The notes beneath the pieces were generated by a model. The model saw only the letters and a program-made list of their open reading frames with translations. It was not told where the DNA came from and did not search any database. From NCBI GenBank assembly GCA_019744775.1, contig JAIETZ010000001.1, forward strand, positions 186,001-250,000: a stretch of 64,000 nucleotides of DNA, read 5' to 3'. Shown piece by piece: positions 35,726-43,700 of the stretch (positions are counted from its first letter, which is position 1; each line of letters starts with the position of its first letter). A program made the position numbers and the translations under genes. This DNA is from Candidatus Obscuribacterales bacterium. GTDB lineage: Bacteria; Cyanobacteriota; Vampirovibrionia; Obscuribacterales; Obscuribacteraceae.

Positions 35726-37720
35726 CTAGACGGGCATAATTGTATGCCCGAAGACAGCTTCTGATACCAGCGTCTTGCGCTTGTCTAGATACTCATGCAC
35801 GGCAGTAATAAATGCCGCATGGCTCCATGTCAGAGGCGAAACAGACAAAGGTTCGTTTGTATACGGATTGACCTGCTCAGCCAAAACTCCTGAAGGCAAA
35901 GCATGGTCAGCTACCCATTCAAGTAATTGCACTGGTTCTTTCAAATCCTCCGGCTCTTTAGCACTAGCTATGCCATAGTTAGCCAGCCAAATTGTGCAGA
36001 TAAACCAGGGATTGCCAGGCACATTACCAACGTCTTGCGACACCTGGTGATAGTAGTCATTTTCATAACGAGCAACGCCACCAACATCTGTTTTTATCCA
36101 GAGGCGCTCGCGAACTGCTTTCATTGTGTCTTTTACTTTGGTGTCGAAGACAGACAATCCGGAAAAAGCAAAGATGGCATACATGGCAGCGTCAATGGTC
36201 ATATCGAGGTCATAACCATCAGCGGTGCGTGTGGCCATGCGGCAGAAACGCCCATTTTCTTCAGACCACATGTGCTTAACCATCGCCGTCTGCACTTCTT
36301 CAGCCACCTGATTGTAGTGATGATAGTCATCCATTTCACCCAGTGCATGAGCAAAATTGGCAGCTGCCTGCAGTCCGGCAATCACACTACAAACAGTAAA
36401 CAGATGCACGCCATAGCGTTCTTCCCAGAGATCGTGAGAAGGCAGAGGAAGTTTTGTCTTTTCATCGCGGAATGACACCAAGAAATCAGCTGCGCTTTTA
36501 AGCAACGTGCCAAATAAAGAGCGCATAAATTCCACATTGCGAAACTTGCGGAATGACTGCCACATAGACCAAATTACAAGAGCCGTTTCGTCTTCCTGAA
36601 TAGGCAGATCATATCTGCCGTCGCGAGTCCAGGGGTGCCAACTGGAAGCCAGAGATTTATCCGGATTGTATTTATGCAACAAGTAACCTTCCGGTTTAAT
36701 TACCTGATGACAGAAATTGAAAAATCGTTCTACCAAATCACGAAAACCGGCTCTGCTTAAGGCATAAGCAACAAGTGCGCCGTCGCGTGGCCACATATAA
36801 GAATAAGTGTCTCGGGCAAACTGCGCTATGTCCCAGTCATTTGCGGCAATAATTGCCCCATCATCATCAATTTGCGTGCGAATAACGAGCAAACTGCGCT
36901 TGTACAGGTCGACAATTTTAGTTGGCAACCCTTGAAAATCAATGGGTTCCGGATTGACCCAGAGACGCCAGTAGTTCTGGTTGCGCGGGACATAAGAATG
37001 CGCGCCATTTTCCTTCACTATCACATTTAACTTTTGTACTTCTTCAAATGACTTACCAAAACACATCCAATAGTGGGCAACTTCTTCTCCGCGCGAGGGA
37101 ACGCTTAATGATATGCGCACTGTGGAATCGACAGAGCCTTGAGATATAGGATTTCCGGACAGTTCACCATCTTCTGCATCTCGCCAGGTGCCTTCGCAAC
37201 CATTTACTTCCTTGTTGCCGCAGCACCAGCCATCAATACCGTGCTTATTTGGAGTCGAGCCACTAATTAAAAACCAGCGATATTTCTTGTAGTGGACAAC
37301 CGATTCGGTTGGTGGATGGTAGTAAGCTGTGTCGCCCACCTCATTTTCCGAAATATGGAAATCATGATGAAAAAACAGGCGTACTTGTCTATTTTGCCCG
37401 CGCAAGTCTTTGATTTTTATCTGGCGAACATAGACATCATCTGTATAGTCAACCAAATCATGGCAGGTTACTTGCAATCCCAGTCTGTCATTACGCAAAA
37501 CGACTTCCGTGACAAGCGTTTCTTTCATGTAATGCCGTTCAATATTCCAATCGGAGCCGACCCAGGAAAATTCACCGTCAGCCCAGATGCCAAAGTGATT
37601 TACATGCCCTCTTGTTTGGTTTTCTTGTCCAACGTGAGGATAGTAAATATCGCGCAGATGATATTCCTTGTCGAAATTGATTAGCACGCGTCCATTTCCA
37701 ACCGGCAAATCACGTGGCAT
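35726..37720 (-). CDS. GH15 family glucan hydrolase (glucoamylase-type)
   Basis: The protein has 664 residues. GAGGAG lies 7 bases before the ATG at 37720; the longer open frame to 37792 is rejected. An N-terminal beta-sandwich domain (DIYYPHVGQENQTRGHVNHFG) precedes an (alpha/alpha)6 barrel with DTYSYMWPRDGA, the catalytic-acid segment HDLWEERYG, and near the end LAEQVNPY...SPLTWSHAAF with the second catalytic Glu. GH15 enzymes release glucose from starch or glycogen, or split trehalose. No signal peptide is visible, so it probably acts on intracellular glycogen. It is followed on the same strand order by the debranching-enzyme gene upstream. Confidence 0.92.
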   Translation of the reverse strand: MPRDLPVGNGRVLINFDKEYHLRDIYYPHVGQENQTRGHVNHFGIWADGEFSWVGSDWNIERHYMKETLVTEVVLRNDRLGLQVTCHDLVDYTDDVYVRQIKIKDLRGQNRQVRLFFHHDFHISENEVGDTAYYHPPTESVVHYKKYRWFLISGSTPNKHGIDGWCCGNKEVNGCEGTWRDAEDGELSGNPISQGSVDSTVRISLSVPSRGEEVAHYWMCFGKSFEEVQKLNVIVKENGAHSYVPRNQNYWRLWVNPEPIDFQGLPTKIVDLYKRSLLVIRTQIDDDGAIIAANDWDIAQFARDTYSYMWPRDGALVAYALSRAGFRDLVERFFNFCHQVIKPEGYLLHKYNPDKSLASSWHPWTRDGRYDLPIQEDETALVIWSMWQSFRKFRNVEFMRSLFGTLLKSAADFLVSFRDEKTKLPLPSHDLWEERYGVHLFTVCSVIAGLQAAANFAHALGEMDDYHHYNQVAEEVQTAMVKHMWSEENGRFCRMATRTADGYDLDMTIDAAMYAIFAFSGLSVFDTKVKDTMKAVRERLWIKTDVGGVARYENDYYHQVSQDVGNVPGNPWFICTIWLANYGIASAKEPEDLKEPVQLLEWVADHALPSGVLAEQVNPYTNEPLSVSPLTWSHAAFITAVHEYLDKRKTLVSEAVFGHTIMPV
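35731..35750. repeat. Palindrome overlapping the end of the GH15 gene
   Basis: CGGGCATA and TATGCCCG flank an ATTG loop within the last eight codons of the GH15 gene, between it and the convergent kinase gene. There is no clear T-run. It could be a bidirectional transcription stop or RNA-stability hairpin. Confidence 0.5.
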
Positions 37721-37835
37721 AGCTATTCTCCTCAAAACATAGACGCTAAGGCGGAAGCCTACTAAGACTTTGTGCCAAAACTCACATCTCAACTAAACTG
37801 TTTATGAAGTTTCGTACAAAATATATACTCGATGC

Positions 37836-40022
37836 CTACAGCAGTTCCGGATATTCGGTAAACACTCTAATTAGTTCAGCTACGGACCATGCCTGGGCAA
37901 CACAACCACGAGGCAACTGACCTACGCCATTTTCATCAGCATCAAATATTTCCGAAACAAAGCCCACACAGCCGTTTGAGAGTATATGCCTACGAATAGG
38001 CAAAAGGTGCTCTTTGATACATTTCCAGTTCTCATCTGTCTTGCCGTACACTTTCACACGCGCATCAACCCAAGCACCAAATAAAAACGGCCAGACAGTG
38101 CCCTGATGATAGGTCATATCCCTATCGTATTGATTGGCTGAGTCCTTACCATCTCCGTATCGCAGGTGATAGGCAGGCGCATTGGGTGAAAGTGTCCGCA
38201 AACCCATAGGTGTGAGAAGCTCACGCTCAACGCAATCCAAAACCGACTTTGCCCTTTGCCCGCTTACGAGTTCAAACGGCAAGCTTATGGCAAACAGCTG
38301 ATTTGGTCTAATGCTGGCATCCTTGCTGCCATCATTGTTGATGACGTCATACAAACAACCCAAATCTTCATTCCAAAAGGACTCAAAGCCTTTTTGCACA
38401 CAATCGGCAATATCCAGATACATTGTCCGTCTCTGATTAGCATCACCACTCAAAGCATGTAAGCAATCAAGTATGCGCAAGAAGTTGTACCAGAGCGCAT
38501 TTATCTCAACCGGTTTTCCAATGCGAGGAGTGACTGCATAATCGCCGCAACGCGCATCCATCCACGTAAGTGCATAACCCGGCACACCACCTGTCACCAA
38601 GCTGTCGGCATGATCGACATGCAAGCAATAGCGAGTCCCTGCTATATGCCAGTCTACGACACTGTCTAAAAGCGGTAATTGTTCTTTGACGAATTGACTG
38701 TCATCAGTCATTAAGTAGTAACGATAAAGAGCCCAAGCCCACCAAAATGTCGCATCGGCAGTGTTGTATTGCGGAGTCATGCCCGAATCTGGAAAGTTAT
38801 TGGGTAGCATCCCTTCACTTAAATACTTGCCAAACGTTCTAAGGATGCCTTTTGCAGTATCCAGTCGACCGGTAGCTAAAGCCAGTCCCGGCAGACTGAT
38901 CATCGAATCACGTCCCCAGTCGTTAAACCAGTGATAACCGGCAATTATCGATGGAGAATCAGTGGATGCTCTTTGAACCACAAAACTGTCAGCAGCAAGA
39001 ATTAGCTGTTTCAAATCCTCAAACCCGGACGAACCATTAGCTGCTGATTCAAGAATAGCTAATTCTTGCCGAATTTCATTTAAGTGGGGATTCACCTTGG
39101 AGGCATTGTGCATCAGTTCTTTGTGATAGCCGGCAATTTGCTCAACTATTTGATCAATGTCGTCGACGTGGTGAGGCGCGTCAGCCGCCAAACTTGCGCA
39201 AATGGTAATAGACTCACCGTTGGACAGATTTACTTTTATTTCTCCTGCATGCAAATTGTCTTCTGAGTCAGGCAGTCCTCTTTCTTTCTCTCGGGGCCAA
39301 AAGTAATTCCAATACCATTCTTGATGCTCACGATATTCGCCGTGGTTGAAGGAAACTACAAGTTCAGGAGCCTCTGAGTTGGCTTTCATACTGCATCTTG
39401 TCTGGGAATTATTAGTCCACAATGACTGCTCGAACAGGCGTCCTGTATCACCATGCGTTTCGCCATGAAAATCACGGTCATTAATAAGCAAATGGAGGGA
39501 CAACTCAATTGGTTTGTAGCCAATCCACGAATAGCCAACATATACAGCCTGCTTTCCAGGCAACATCGCTACTTGTTTAATGAGAAAACCATGAGCTATA
39601 GAATAAACCCAGGTAGGAACAGGATAAGGGCTAAACCCAACAACTTTCTTGTAGCCTTCAGGAGCTACAGATCCTGATGACCAGAAATTTGTCGCCAGTT
39701 GTCCACCCTCTTCCTGAGAATCCGTCGGTACAACGACTTCGTCAATTCGCGAAAGCATCAGCGTTCGACTTACAGGTGGATCGAGTGCGGGCACAAAGAG
39801 TCCGTGATAACGGCGAGTGTTGGCTCCCCAGATATTGGCCGAAGCATATGACCCAAGACCATTGGAGATAAGCCACTCTCGTCTGTCATCTGCAACTTTG
39901 TTGCTTACATCAATTTTGGGAATGTTTAAACTGTAGCGACTGCTGCCGGCTTCATGTCTCAACCATTGGGCGATATCAAAATTCGGCAGAACATCTGCCT
40001 TGTCCTCAATTACACTTGCCAT
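37836..40022 (-). CDS. Glycogen debranching enzyme (amylo-alpha-1,6-glucosidase family)
   Basis: The protein has 728 residues from the ATG at 40022 (AGGG 9 bases upstream); an earlier ATG at 40094 has no SD. The N-terminal domain has WLISNGLGSYASANIWGANT and RRYHGLFVPAL. The C-terminal alpha/alpha barrel has GYHWFNDWGRDSMISLPGL with the catalytic Asp, and TYHQGTVWPFLFGAW. It hydrolyses alpha-1,6 branches of glycogen. Its stop lies 115 bases before the GH15 start, so both are probably made together for glycogen breakdown. Confidence 0.92.
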   Translation of the reverse strand: MASVIEDKADVLPNFDIAQWLRHEAGSSRYSLNIPKIDVSNKVADDRREWLISNGLGSYASANIWGANTRRYHGLFVPALDPPVSRTLMLSRIDEVVVPTDSQEEGGQLATNFWSSGSVAPEGYKKVVGFSPYPVPTWVYSIAHGFLIKQVAMLPGKQAVYVGYSWIGYKPIELSLHLLINDRDFHGETHGDTGRLFEQSLWTNNSQTRCSMKANSEAPELVVSFNHGEYREHQEWYWNYFWPREKERGLPDSEDNLHAGEIKVNLSNGESITICASLAADAPHHVDDIDQIVEQIAGYHKELMHNASKVNPHLNEIRQELAILESAANGSSGFEDLKQLILAADSFVVQRASTDSPSIIAGYHWFNDWGRDSMISLPGLALATGRLDTAKGILRTFGKYLSEGMLPNNFPDSGMTPQYNTADATFWWAWALYRYYLMTDDSQFVKEQLPLLDSVVDWHIAGTRYCLHVDHADSLVTGGVPGYALTWMDARCGDYAVTPRIGKPVEINALWYNFLRILDCLHALSGDANQRRTMYLDIADCVQKGFESFWNEDLGCLYDVINNDGSKDASIRPNQLFAISLPFELVSGQRAKSVLDCVERELLTPMGLRTLSPNAPAYHLRYGDGKDSANQYDRDMTYHQGTVWPFLFGAWVDARVKVYGKTDENWKCIKEHLLPIRRHILSNGCVGFVSEIFDADENGVGQLPRGCVAQAWSVAELIRVFTEYPELL

Positions 40023-40190
40023 AATCGTTAACCCTGCACGAAGGATGTCCGTGTCCCCAGTAAGTCTTGCCCAGAAATAGGGCTTTCGTCCCACTGGAAT
40101 AAAATTCCGATTAACTTCTTAACCTTTTGCCTGGTTTATCCTTGACAGTCTGCTCTATGGCTGCGAGCATTGATGAATTGAGGTTTTGCC

Positions 40191-40376
40191 GTGATTATCT
40201 TCCCGGACAATATTGTTCGTCGTATGGCTATTTTTGCTGTTGCCGTCAGTTTGGTGGCGGAAATTACCATTTCGCCTACAAATTTGGCTCACCGTTCAAA
40301 TCAGGTAAAGGCATCAGAAAATGCTGCCGGAAATTTCCAAAGCTACCAATCGAGTCTGTTTAACGGTCACATGTAA
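40191..40376 (+). CDS. Possible small exported or membrane peptide
   Basis: A GTG-started frame of 61 residues has GAGG 7 bases upstream. A hydrophobic N-terminal segment (MAIFAVAVSLVAEITIS after VRR) could be a signal or membrane anchor. Another frame (40127-40363) overlaps it, so this remains uncertain. No family is recognised. Confidence 0.35.
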   Translation: MIIFPDNIVRRMAIFAVAVSLVAEITISPTNLAHRSNQVKASENAAGNFQSYQSSLFNGHM

Positions 40377-40389
40377 CATGGTAAAACGT

Positions 40390-40414
40390 AAAGGCAACTG
40401 TTTAAGCTGCCTTT
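40390..40414 (-). terminator. Weak hairpin terminator after the small-gene pair
   Basis: AAAGGCA and TGCCTTT form a 7-bp stem with an 11-base loop. On the minus strand it is followed by ACGTTTTAC. It lies 20 bases after the stop of the 40-residue gene at 40435. Confidence 0.45.
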
Positions 40415-40434
40415 AGATCGTGCGCGGTTGCGTA

Positions 40435-40557
40435 TTATTTGTCTTGCTCAATTTCCTGAGGCAGCAGATCAGATCTTCTGTAGCCCATAAGCCAATAGAC
40501 ATTTCCAGTTTTCAAAATAGTAAATGCAAACCATTTACAGCGAAATGTGAAAGACAT
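40435..40557 (-). CDS. 40-residue protein of unknown function with strong SD
   Basis: The sequence reads MSFTFRCKWFAFTILKTGNV then YWLMGYRRSDLLPQEIEQDK. A near-perfect SD, AAGGAGG (40562-40568), lies 4 bases before the ATG. The gene starts 13 bases after the stop of the SDR-like gene 40571-40906, which indicates one transcript, and a hairpin follows. The first half is aromatic and hydrophobic and could touch a membrane; the end is acidic. No family is recognised. The strong SD and operon position argue that it is translated. Confidence 0.5.
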   Translation of the reverse strand: MSFTFRCKWFAFTILKTGNVYWLMGYRRSDLLPQEIEQDK

Positions 40558-40570
40558 CGTTCCTCCTTGC

Positions 40571-40906
40571 TTAAAACGCGACTTTGGTTGTTTCGCGTAG
40601 TGCTTCAAGCAAAATGCCTTTAGAACAATGTGCTATGCCATCTACCCTGCCGAACTTTGCCAGAACCATTTGCATACATGCGATGATGTCACCGCCGTCG
40701 GTGGCATCAATTACACAAAAATGCACACCTAAGCTGTCGGCAATGAGAGCCAATTGGCTACCATGATTGCCGGCCAAAACCACACGAACTCCTCTTGCTG
40801 TCAGATTTTGTGCGATAACACAGCCTTGTTGTCCCAGAACATCAATTACTAAAACTACCGGCTTATCGCTTTCTCTAACATGATCGTTGTCGGAATTGCT
40901 TATCAT
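40571..40906 (-). CDS. N-terminal half of a short-chain dehydrogenase-like protein
   Basis: The protein has 111 residues. GGGAGG lies 10 bases before the ATG. The sequence follows the Rossmann half of an SDR: VVLVIDVLGQQGCVIAQNL (cofactor loop, altered from TGxxxGIG), ARGVRVVLAG, VIDATDGGD and a strand ending DGIAHCSKG where NNAG is expected. It stops there, so the catalytic Tyr-x-x-x-Lys is absent (a full SDR has about 250 residues). It is either a truncated gene or a stand-alone nucleotide-binding protein. The good SD and the closely following small gene suggest it is still expressed. Confidence 0.6.
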   Translation of the reverse strand: MISNSDNDHVRESDKPVVLVIDVLGQQGCVIAQNLTARGVRVVLAGNHGSQLALIADSLGVHFCVIDATDGGDIIACMQMVLAKFGRVDGIAHCSKGILLEALRETTKVAF

Positions 40907-41039
40907 GTTTGAGCGCCTCCCTCGCTTGACTCCACCTTACTGAAAAGGTGTGCACGTTTCGTGGAAGTTCTCAAAATAAGACTACGTGGGACTTTCAGGC
41001 GCCTCAGGTTAGTTCTTAAATGTGCAATTTTCGTGGAAT

Positions 41040-42044
41040 TTAGTGTTTATGCGGGTTTGGACAACAGGTTGATTCGCAAGTATTGGAGGCTGCAGGCATT
41101 GAGCCCACGCACAATGAAGTCTCTCCATTTAAGCGCTCTAGTATTAGTTGAACGATCATTTGCACAAATTTCTTGCTTGTCCCAACAGTAGCGGCACGCA
41201 CCATATTCATACCAAGTTCATCGGCAAGATTTTTTGCTTGCGTATCCAAGTCAAACAAGACTTCCATATGATCGCAAAGGAATCCTATGGGCATAACAAT
41301 AACGTCGTCAGCACCTGATTCCTTCAAGTCTTTCAAAGCATCCAAAATATCCGGTCCAAGCCATGGTTGCGTAGGTGGCCCGCTACGGCTTTGAAAAGCC
41401 AGTCTGTAACTTGCATGTCCAGCGGCTTCTGCAGTCAAACGGCAAGTCTCTTCTAGCTGTTGTTTGTAATGGCAGGTGTCAGCCATTGATAGAGGCAGAC
41501 TGTGCGCGGTAAAAACGACATGTGACTCCAGTCGTTTTTCCACAGGAATTTTTTCCAATGCCGCGCGAAGATTTTCGGTATTGGCTTCAATAAAGCCCGG
41601 ATGATTGAAAAACACTCGCAGTTTTTCCACAGTCGGACAGGAATCACCTACAGCAAGTTGAGCAGCTTCAATGTTTTCCAGATATTGCCGGCAGCCCGAA
41701 TAGGACGAATAAGCCGAAGTGACAAATGCCAGAGCATTTTTTCTACCGTCTGCTTTCATTTGGGCAAGCGTGTCGGCAAGCATAGGATGCCAATTTCTGT
41801 TGCCTAAATAGATTGGCAAGTCAATGCCCTGGCTTTTGAGTTCGTCATCTACCGCCTTCAGAAGCTTTTTATTATTCTCATTTATTGGGCTTATGCCGTC
41901 GAACACCTCATACTGTTTAGCCACCTGCAGCATGCGCTCTCGCGGCACATTTTTGCCGCGCAAGACATTTTCCAAAAATGGCATCACATCCGCCATTTTC
42001 TCCGGACCACCAAAAGACACTATAAGCAGGGAGTCGTATTTCAT
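41040..42044 (-). CDS. hemH: Ferrochelatase
   Basis: The protein has 334 residues from the ATG that gives the family N-terminus MKYDSLLIVSFGGPE; earlier in-frame ATGs at 42059 and 42098 have no better SD, and the latter runs into a palindromic repeat. Family motifs are YLGNRNWHP, FVTSAYSSYSGCRQYLENI, VVFTAHSLPLSM with the metal-ligand His, and PIGFLCDHMEVLFDLD with Glu. It inserts iron into proto- or coproporphyrin. The C-terminus is Cys-rich (SLCVGSMPAASNTCESTCCP) and another Cys lies at GDSCPT. This resembles the [2Fe-2S] ligand set of actinobacterial-type ferrochelatases (inference). Confidence 0.92.
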   Translation of the reverse strand: MKYDSLLIVSFGGPEKMADVMPFLENVLRGKNVPRERMLQVAKQYEVFDGISPINENNKKLLKAVDDELKSQGIDLPIYLGNRNWHPMLADTLAQMKADGRKNALAFVTSAYSSYSGCRQYLENIEAAQLAVGDSCPTVEKLRVFFNHPGFIEANTENLRAALEKIPVEKRLESHVVFTAHSLPLSMADTCHYKQQLEETCRLTAEAAGHASYRLAFQSRSGPPTQPWLGPDILDALKDLKESGADDVIVMPIGFLCDHMEVLFDLDTQAKNLADELGMNMVRAATVGTSKKFVQMIVQLILERLNGETSLCVGSMPAASNTCESTCCPNPHKH

Positions 42045-42086
42045 AGCCAACCGTTGCATGGAGAAAGCAATGCTAGCAAATGTTAA

Positions 42087-42105
42087 GGGCACATGCAATG
42101 CGCCC
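42087..42105. repeat. REP-like palindrome (GGGC...GCCC)
   Basis: GGGC-A-CAT-GCA-ATG-C-GCCC followed by CTACA. The minus-strand form (TGTAGGGGCGCATTGC) looks like palindromic units scattered in many cyanobacterial and environmental genomes. It lies just upstream of hemH. Confidence 0.5.
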
Positions 42106-42126
42106 CTACAGCAGATATTAAAGCGA

Positions 42127-42154
42127 CAATACCCAGGCGTTAACCTGAGTATTG
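42127..42154. repeat. Imperfect hairpin upstream of hemH
   Basis: CAATAC-C-CAGG pairs with CCTG-A-GTATTG around CGTTAA (10 pairs, one mismatch). There is no T-run on either side. It could be a terminator remnant for 42430-43521 or part of the adjacent repeat. Confidence 0.45.
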
Positions 42155-42429
42155 CCCACTGATGAAGGCTCTTTAGTGACGCTCCGGTTGCGCTCTTCGC
42201 TTCACCTTCGCTTGCCGTCCGGCTCGTCCATTTTCGCTCAGCTGCGACCGGCTCCTCGCCGCTCTTGCGCCGCTTCGCTTGTTTTTACCGGAGGGGTCTT
42301 TTAAGAAAGTTGCGCCGATACCGAAGTACCCGCGCAACCCCCAACAATCACTACCAGTTAAATACTATTCAACAAGGTCGAACTATTCAATCACCTCAGT
42401 GGGAAAACCACGTAGTCAAAGAAGAACCT
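42155..42429. other. GC-rich non-coding stretch
   Basis: Between the hairpin and the barrel-protein stop I see no convincing gene. From 42180 to 42285 the sequence is markedly GC-rich and full of CTTCGCTT/TTCGCTC words, unlike its AT-richer surroundings. It could be a decayed mobile or repeat element, or a structured RNA. Confidence 0.4.
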
Positions 42430-43521
42430 TTAATGTGACTTTGGTTGCCCCTGGTTAGAAGGTTCCTCTTCGGATTCGACCATTTCCTTCAATTGCTCTC
42501 TCAACTTGCTGACAGAAGCCACATAGGCCGGCTTATTCAGCGACAGTCTGATACCGCCAAAGAGACGAAAGTCAAAACCACTCAAACCAGGCGTGCCATT
42601 GGCCCCCCAGTTCCAGATAGGCTCGGCTCTGATGAATGCCTGCAATGCGGGCATTTTTTTACTTACCGGTCTGGACAATTCCATGGTCAATATATTCAGA
42701 GAGTTGCTGATAGGCGGAATAGCACCACGAGTGCGAAAGTTGTTGACCAATGTATCGGTTGCCACAAAAGACCACTGTCCACGCCTATATAGAAATCCCA
42801 AGGTATAGAAGGGATCAAGTTCCCTGGTAGCACCGCTGAAAAACCCCTTGCTGCGTCTTTGCAAAAGAGTACTGCCGAACAAAACAAGTTTTGGCGACAC
42901 AACACGAGTAATAGTAATTGACGGCAACAAATCGCCCTGACGCAAATGTTTTGCTTGCCACAATTCTCGCGCTTGAAAGTCAGCTTGAATATTAGTGCGT
43001 GATCCAAGCGGAATATCCTGCCGAAATCCCAGAGACAAGGACTGTGTTGTCGGCTGAGTAAGTATGTAATGTTCGGTAAAAACATCTTTGATTACGAAGT
43101 GGTTGCAATAGACACTAGTGTATTTAAAAATGTTGTAGCCGAGGGATGTATTCGGCATTACCCGAAACACGTAATCAGCAGCATATGGCTGTTTGGTAAA
43201 AAAGACGTTGGTTTCCAGTCGTTGACTTACTTCAGTGCTGGATGTGAACCACATGCGCCTGGGCAGTTTTTGAAACAAGCGGAATTGCAAATCCGGATTA
43301 ATAAGGGCGCGTCCTTGATCATCGGCTACAGGCGTAATATCCGTTGGTAAAAATGTGCGCACAGGATTGATGTTGCCCTGAGCAATTAGAGTGGCACCTT
43401 GAGAAAATCCGCTTTCGTTAGTTTGCGTCCCGGCTGCTTGAGCACCAGCAGGCAGCACAAAGAGACACCAGATAGCCAGTGCCCAAAGCCAAGCAAATTT
43501 CAAGCACCCGGTAGTACTCAT
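42430..43521 (-). CDS. Exported beta-barrel-like (putative outer-membrane) protein
   Basis: The protein has 363 residues. A signal peptide ends near AQA-AG. The rest consists of alternating amphipathic strands rich in aromatic and Arg residues (RRMWFTSSTEVSQRLETNVFF; SLSLGFRQDIPLG; WSFVATDTLV; GFDFRLFGGIRLSL), as in outer-membrane barrels of 12-16 strands. It ends with a charged, helical tail (KLREQLKEMVESEEEP). The gene follows the giant exoprotein on the same strand after about 180 bases, so it may help to export or anchor it. It shows no POTRA domain, so it is not an evident TpsB. Confidence 0.6.
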   Translation of the reverse strand: MSTTGCLKFAWLWALAIWCLFVLPAGAQAAGTQTNESGFSQGATLIAQGNINPVRTFLPTDITPVADDQGRALINPDLQFRLFQKLPRRMWFTSSTEVSQRLETNVFFTKQPYAADYVFRVMPNTSLGYNIFKYTSVYCNHFVIKDVFTEHYILTQPTTQSLSLGFRQDIPLGSRTNIQADFQARELWQAKHLRQGDLLPSITITRVVSPKLVLFGSTLLQRRSKGFFSGATRELDPFYTLGFLYRRGQWSFVATDTLVNNFRTRGAIPPISNSLNILTMELSRPVSKKMPALQAFIRAEPIWNWGANGTPGLSGFDFRLFGGIRLSLNKPAYVASVSKLREQLKEMVESEEEPSNQGQPKSH

Positions 43522-43700
43522 GCTCTTCCTGGGTGGGAATGCCGTGAAAAGCTCACAGCGAAATCATCCAGACAGGTCTGCCCGAGACGATCCTAATTAT
43601 TTTAAGTCATTAACTGAATTCAATTGATTTATATATGGCCGATTTCGCCAGGCTAAAAAATCTGAATGTTTTGCCACATAGGCAGTGCATATATAAATGG

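Noticed and set aside
40127-40363. 78-codon Cys/Gly/Phe-rich frame
   Set aside because: It overlaps the 61-codon frame that has an SD and a plausible hydrophobic signal; its own start has none.
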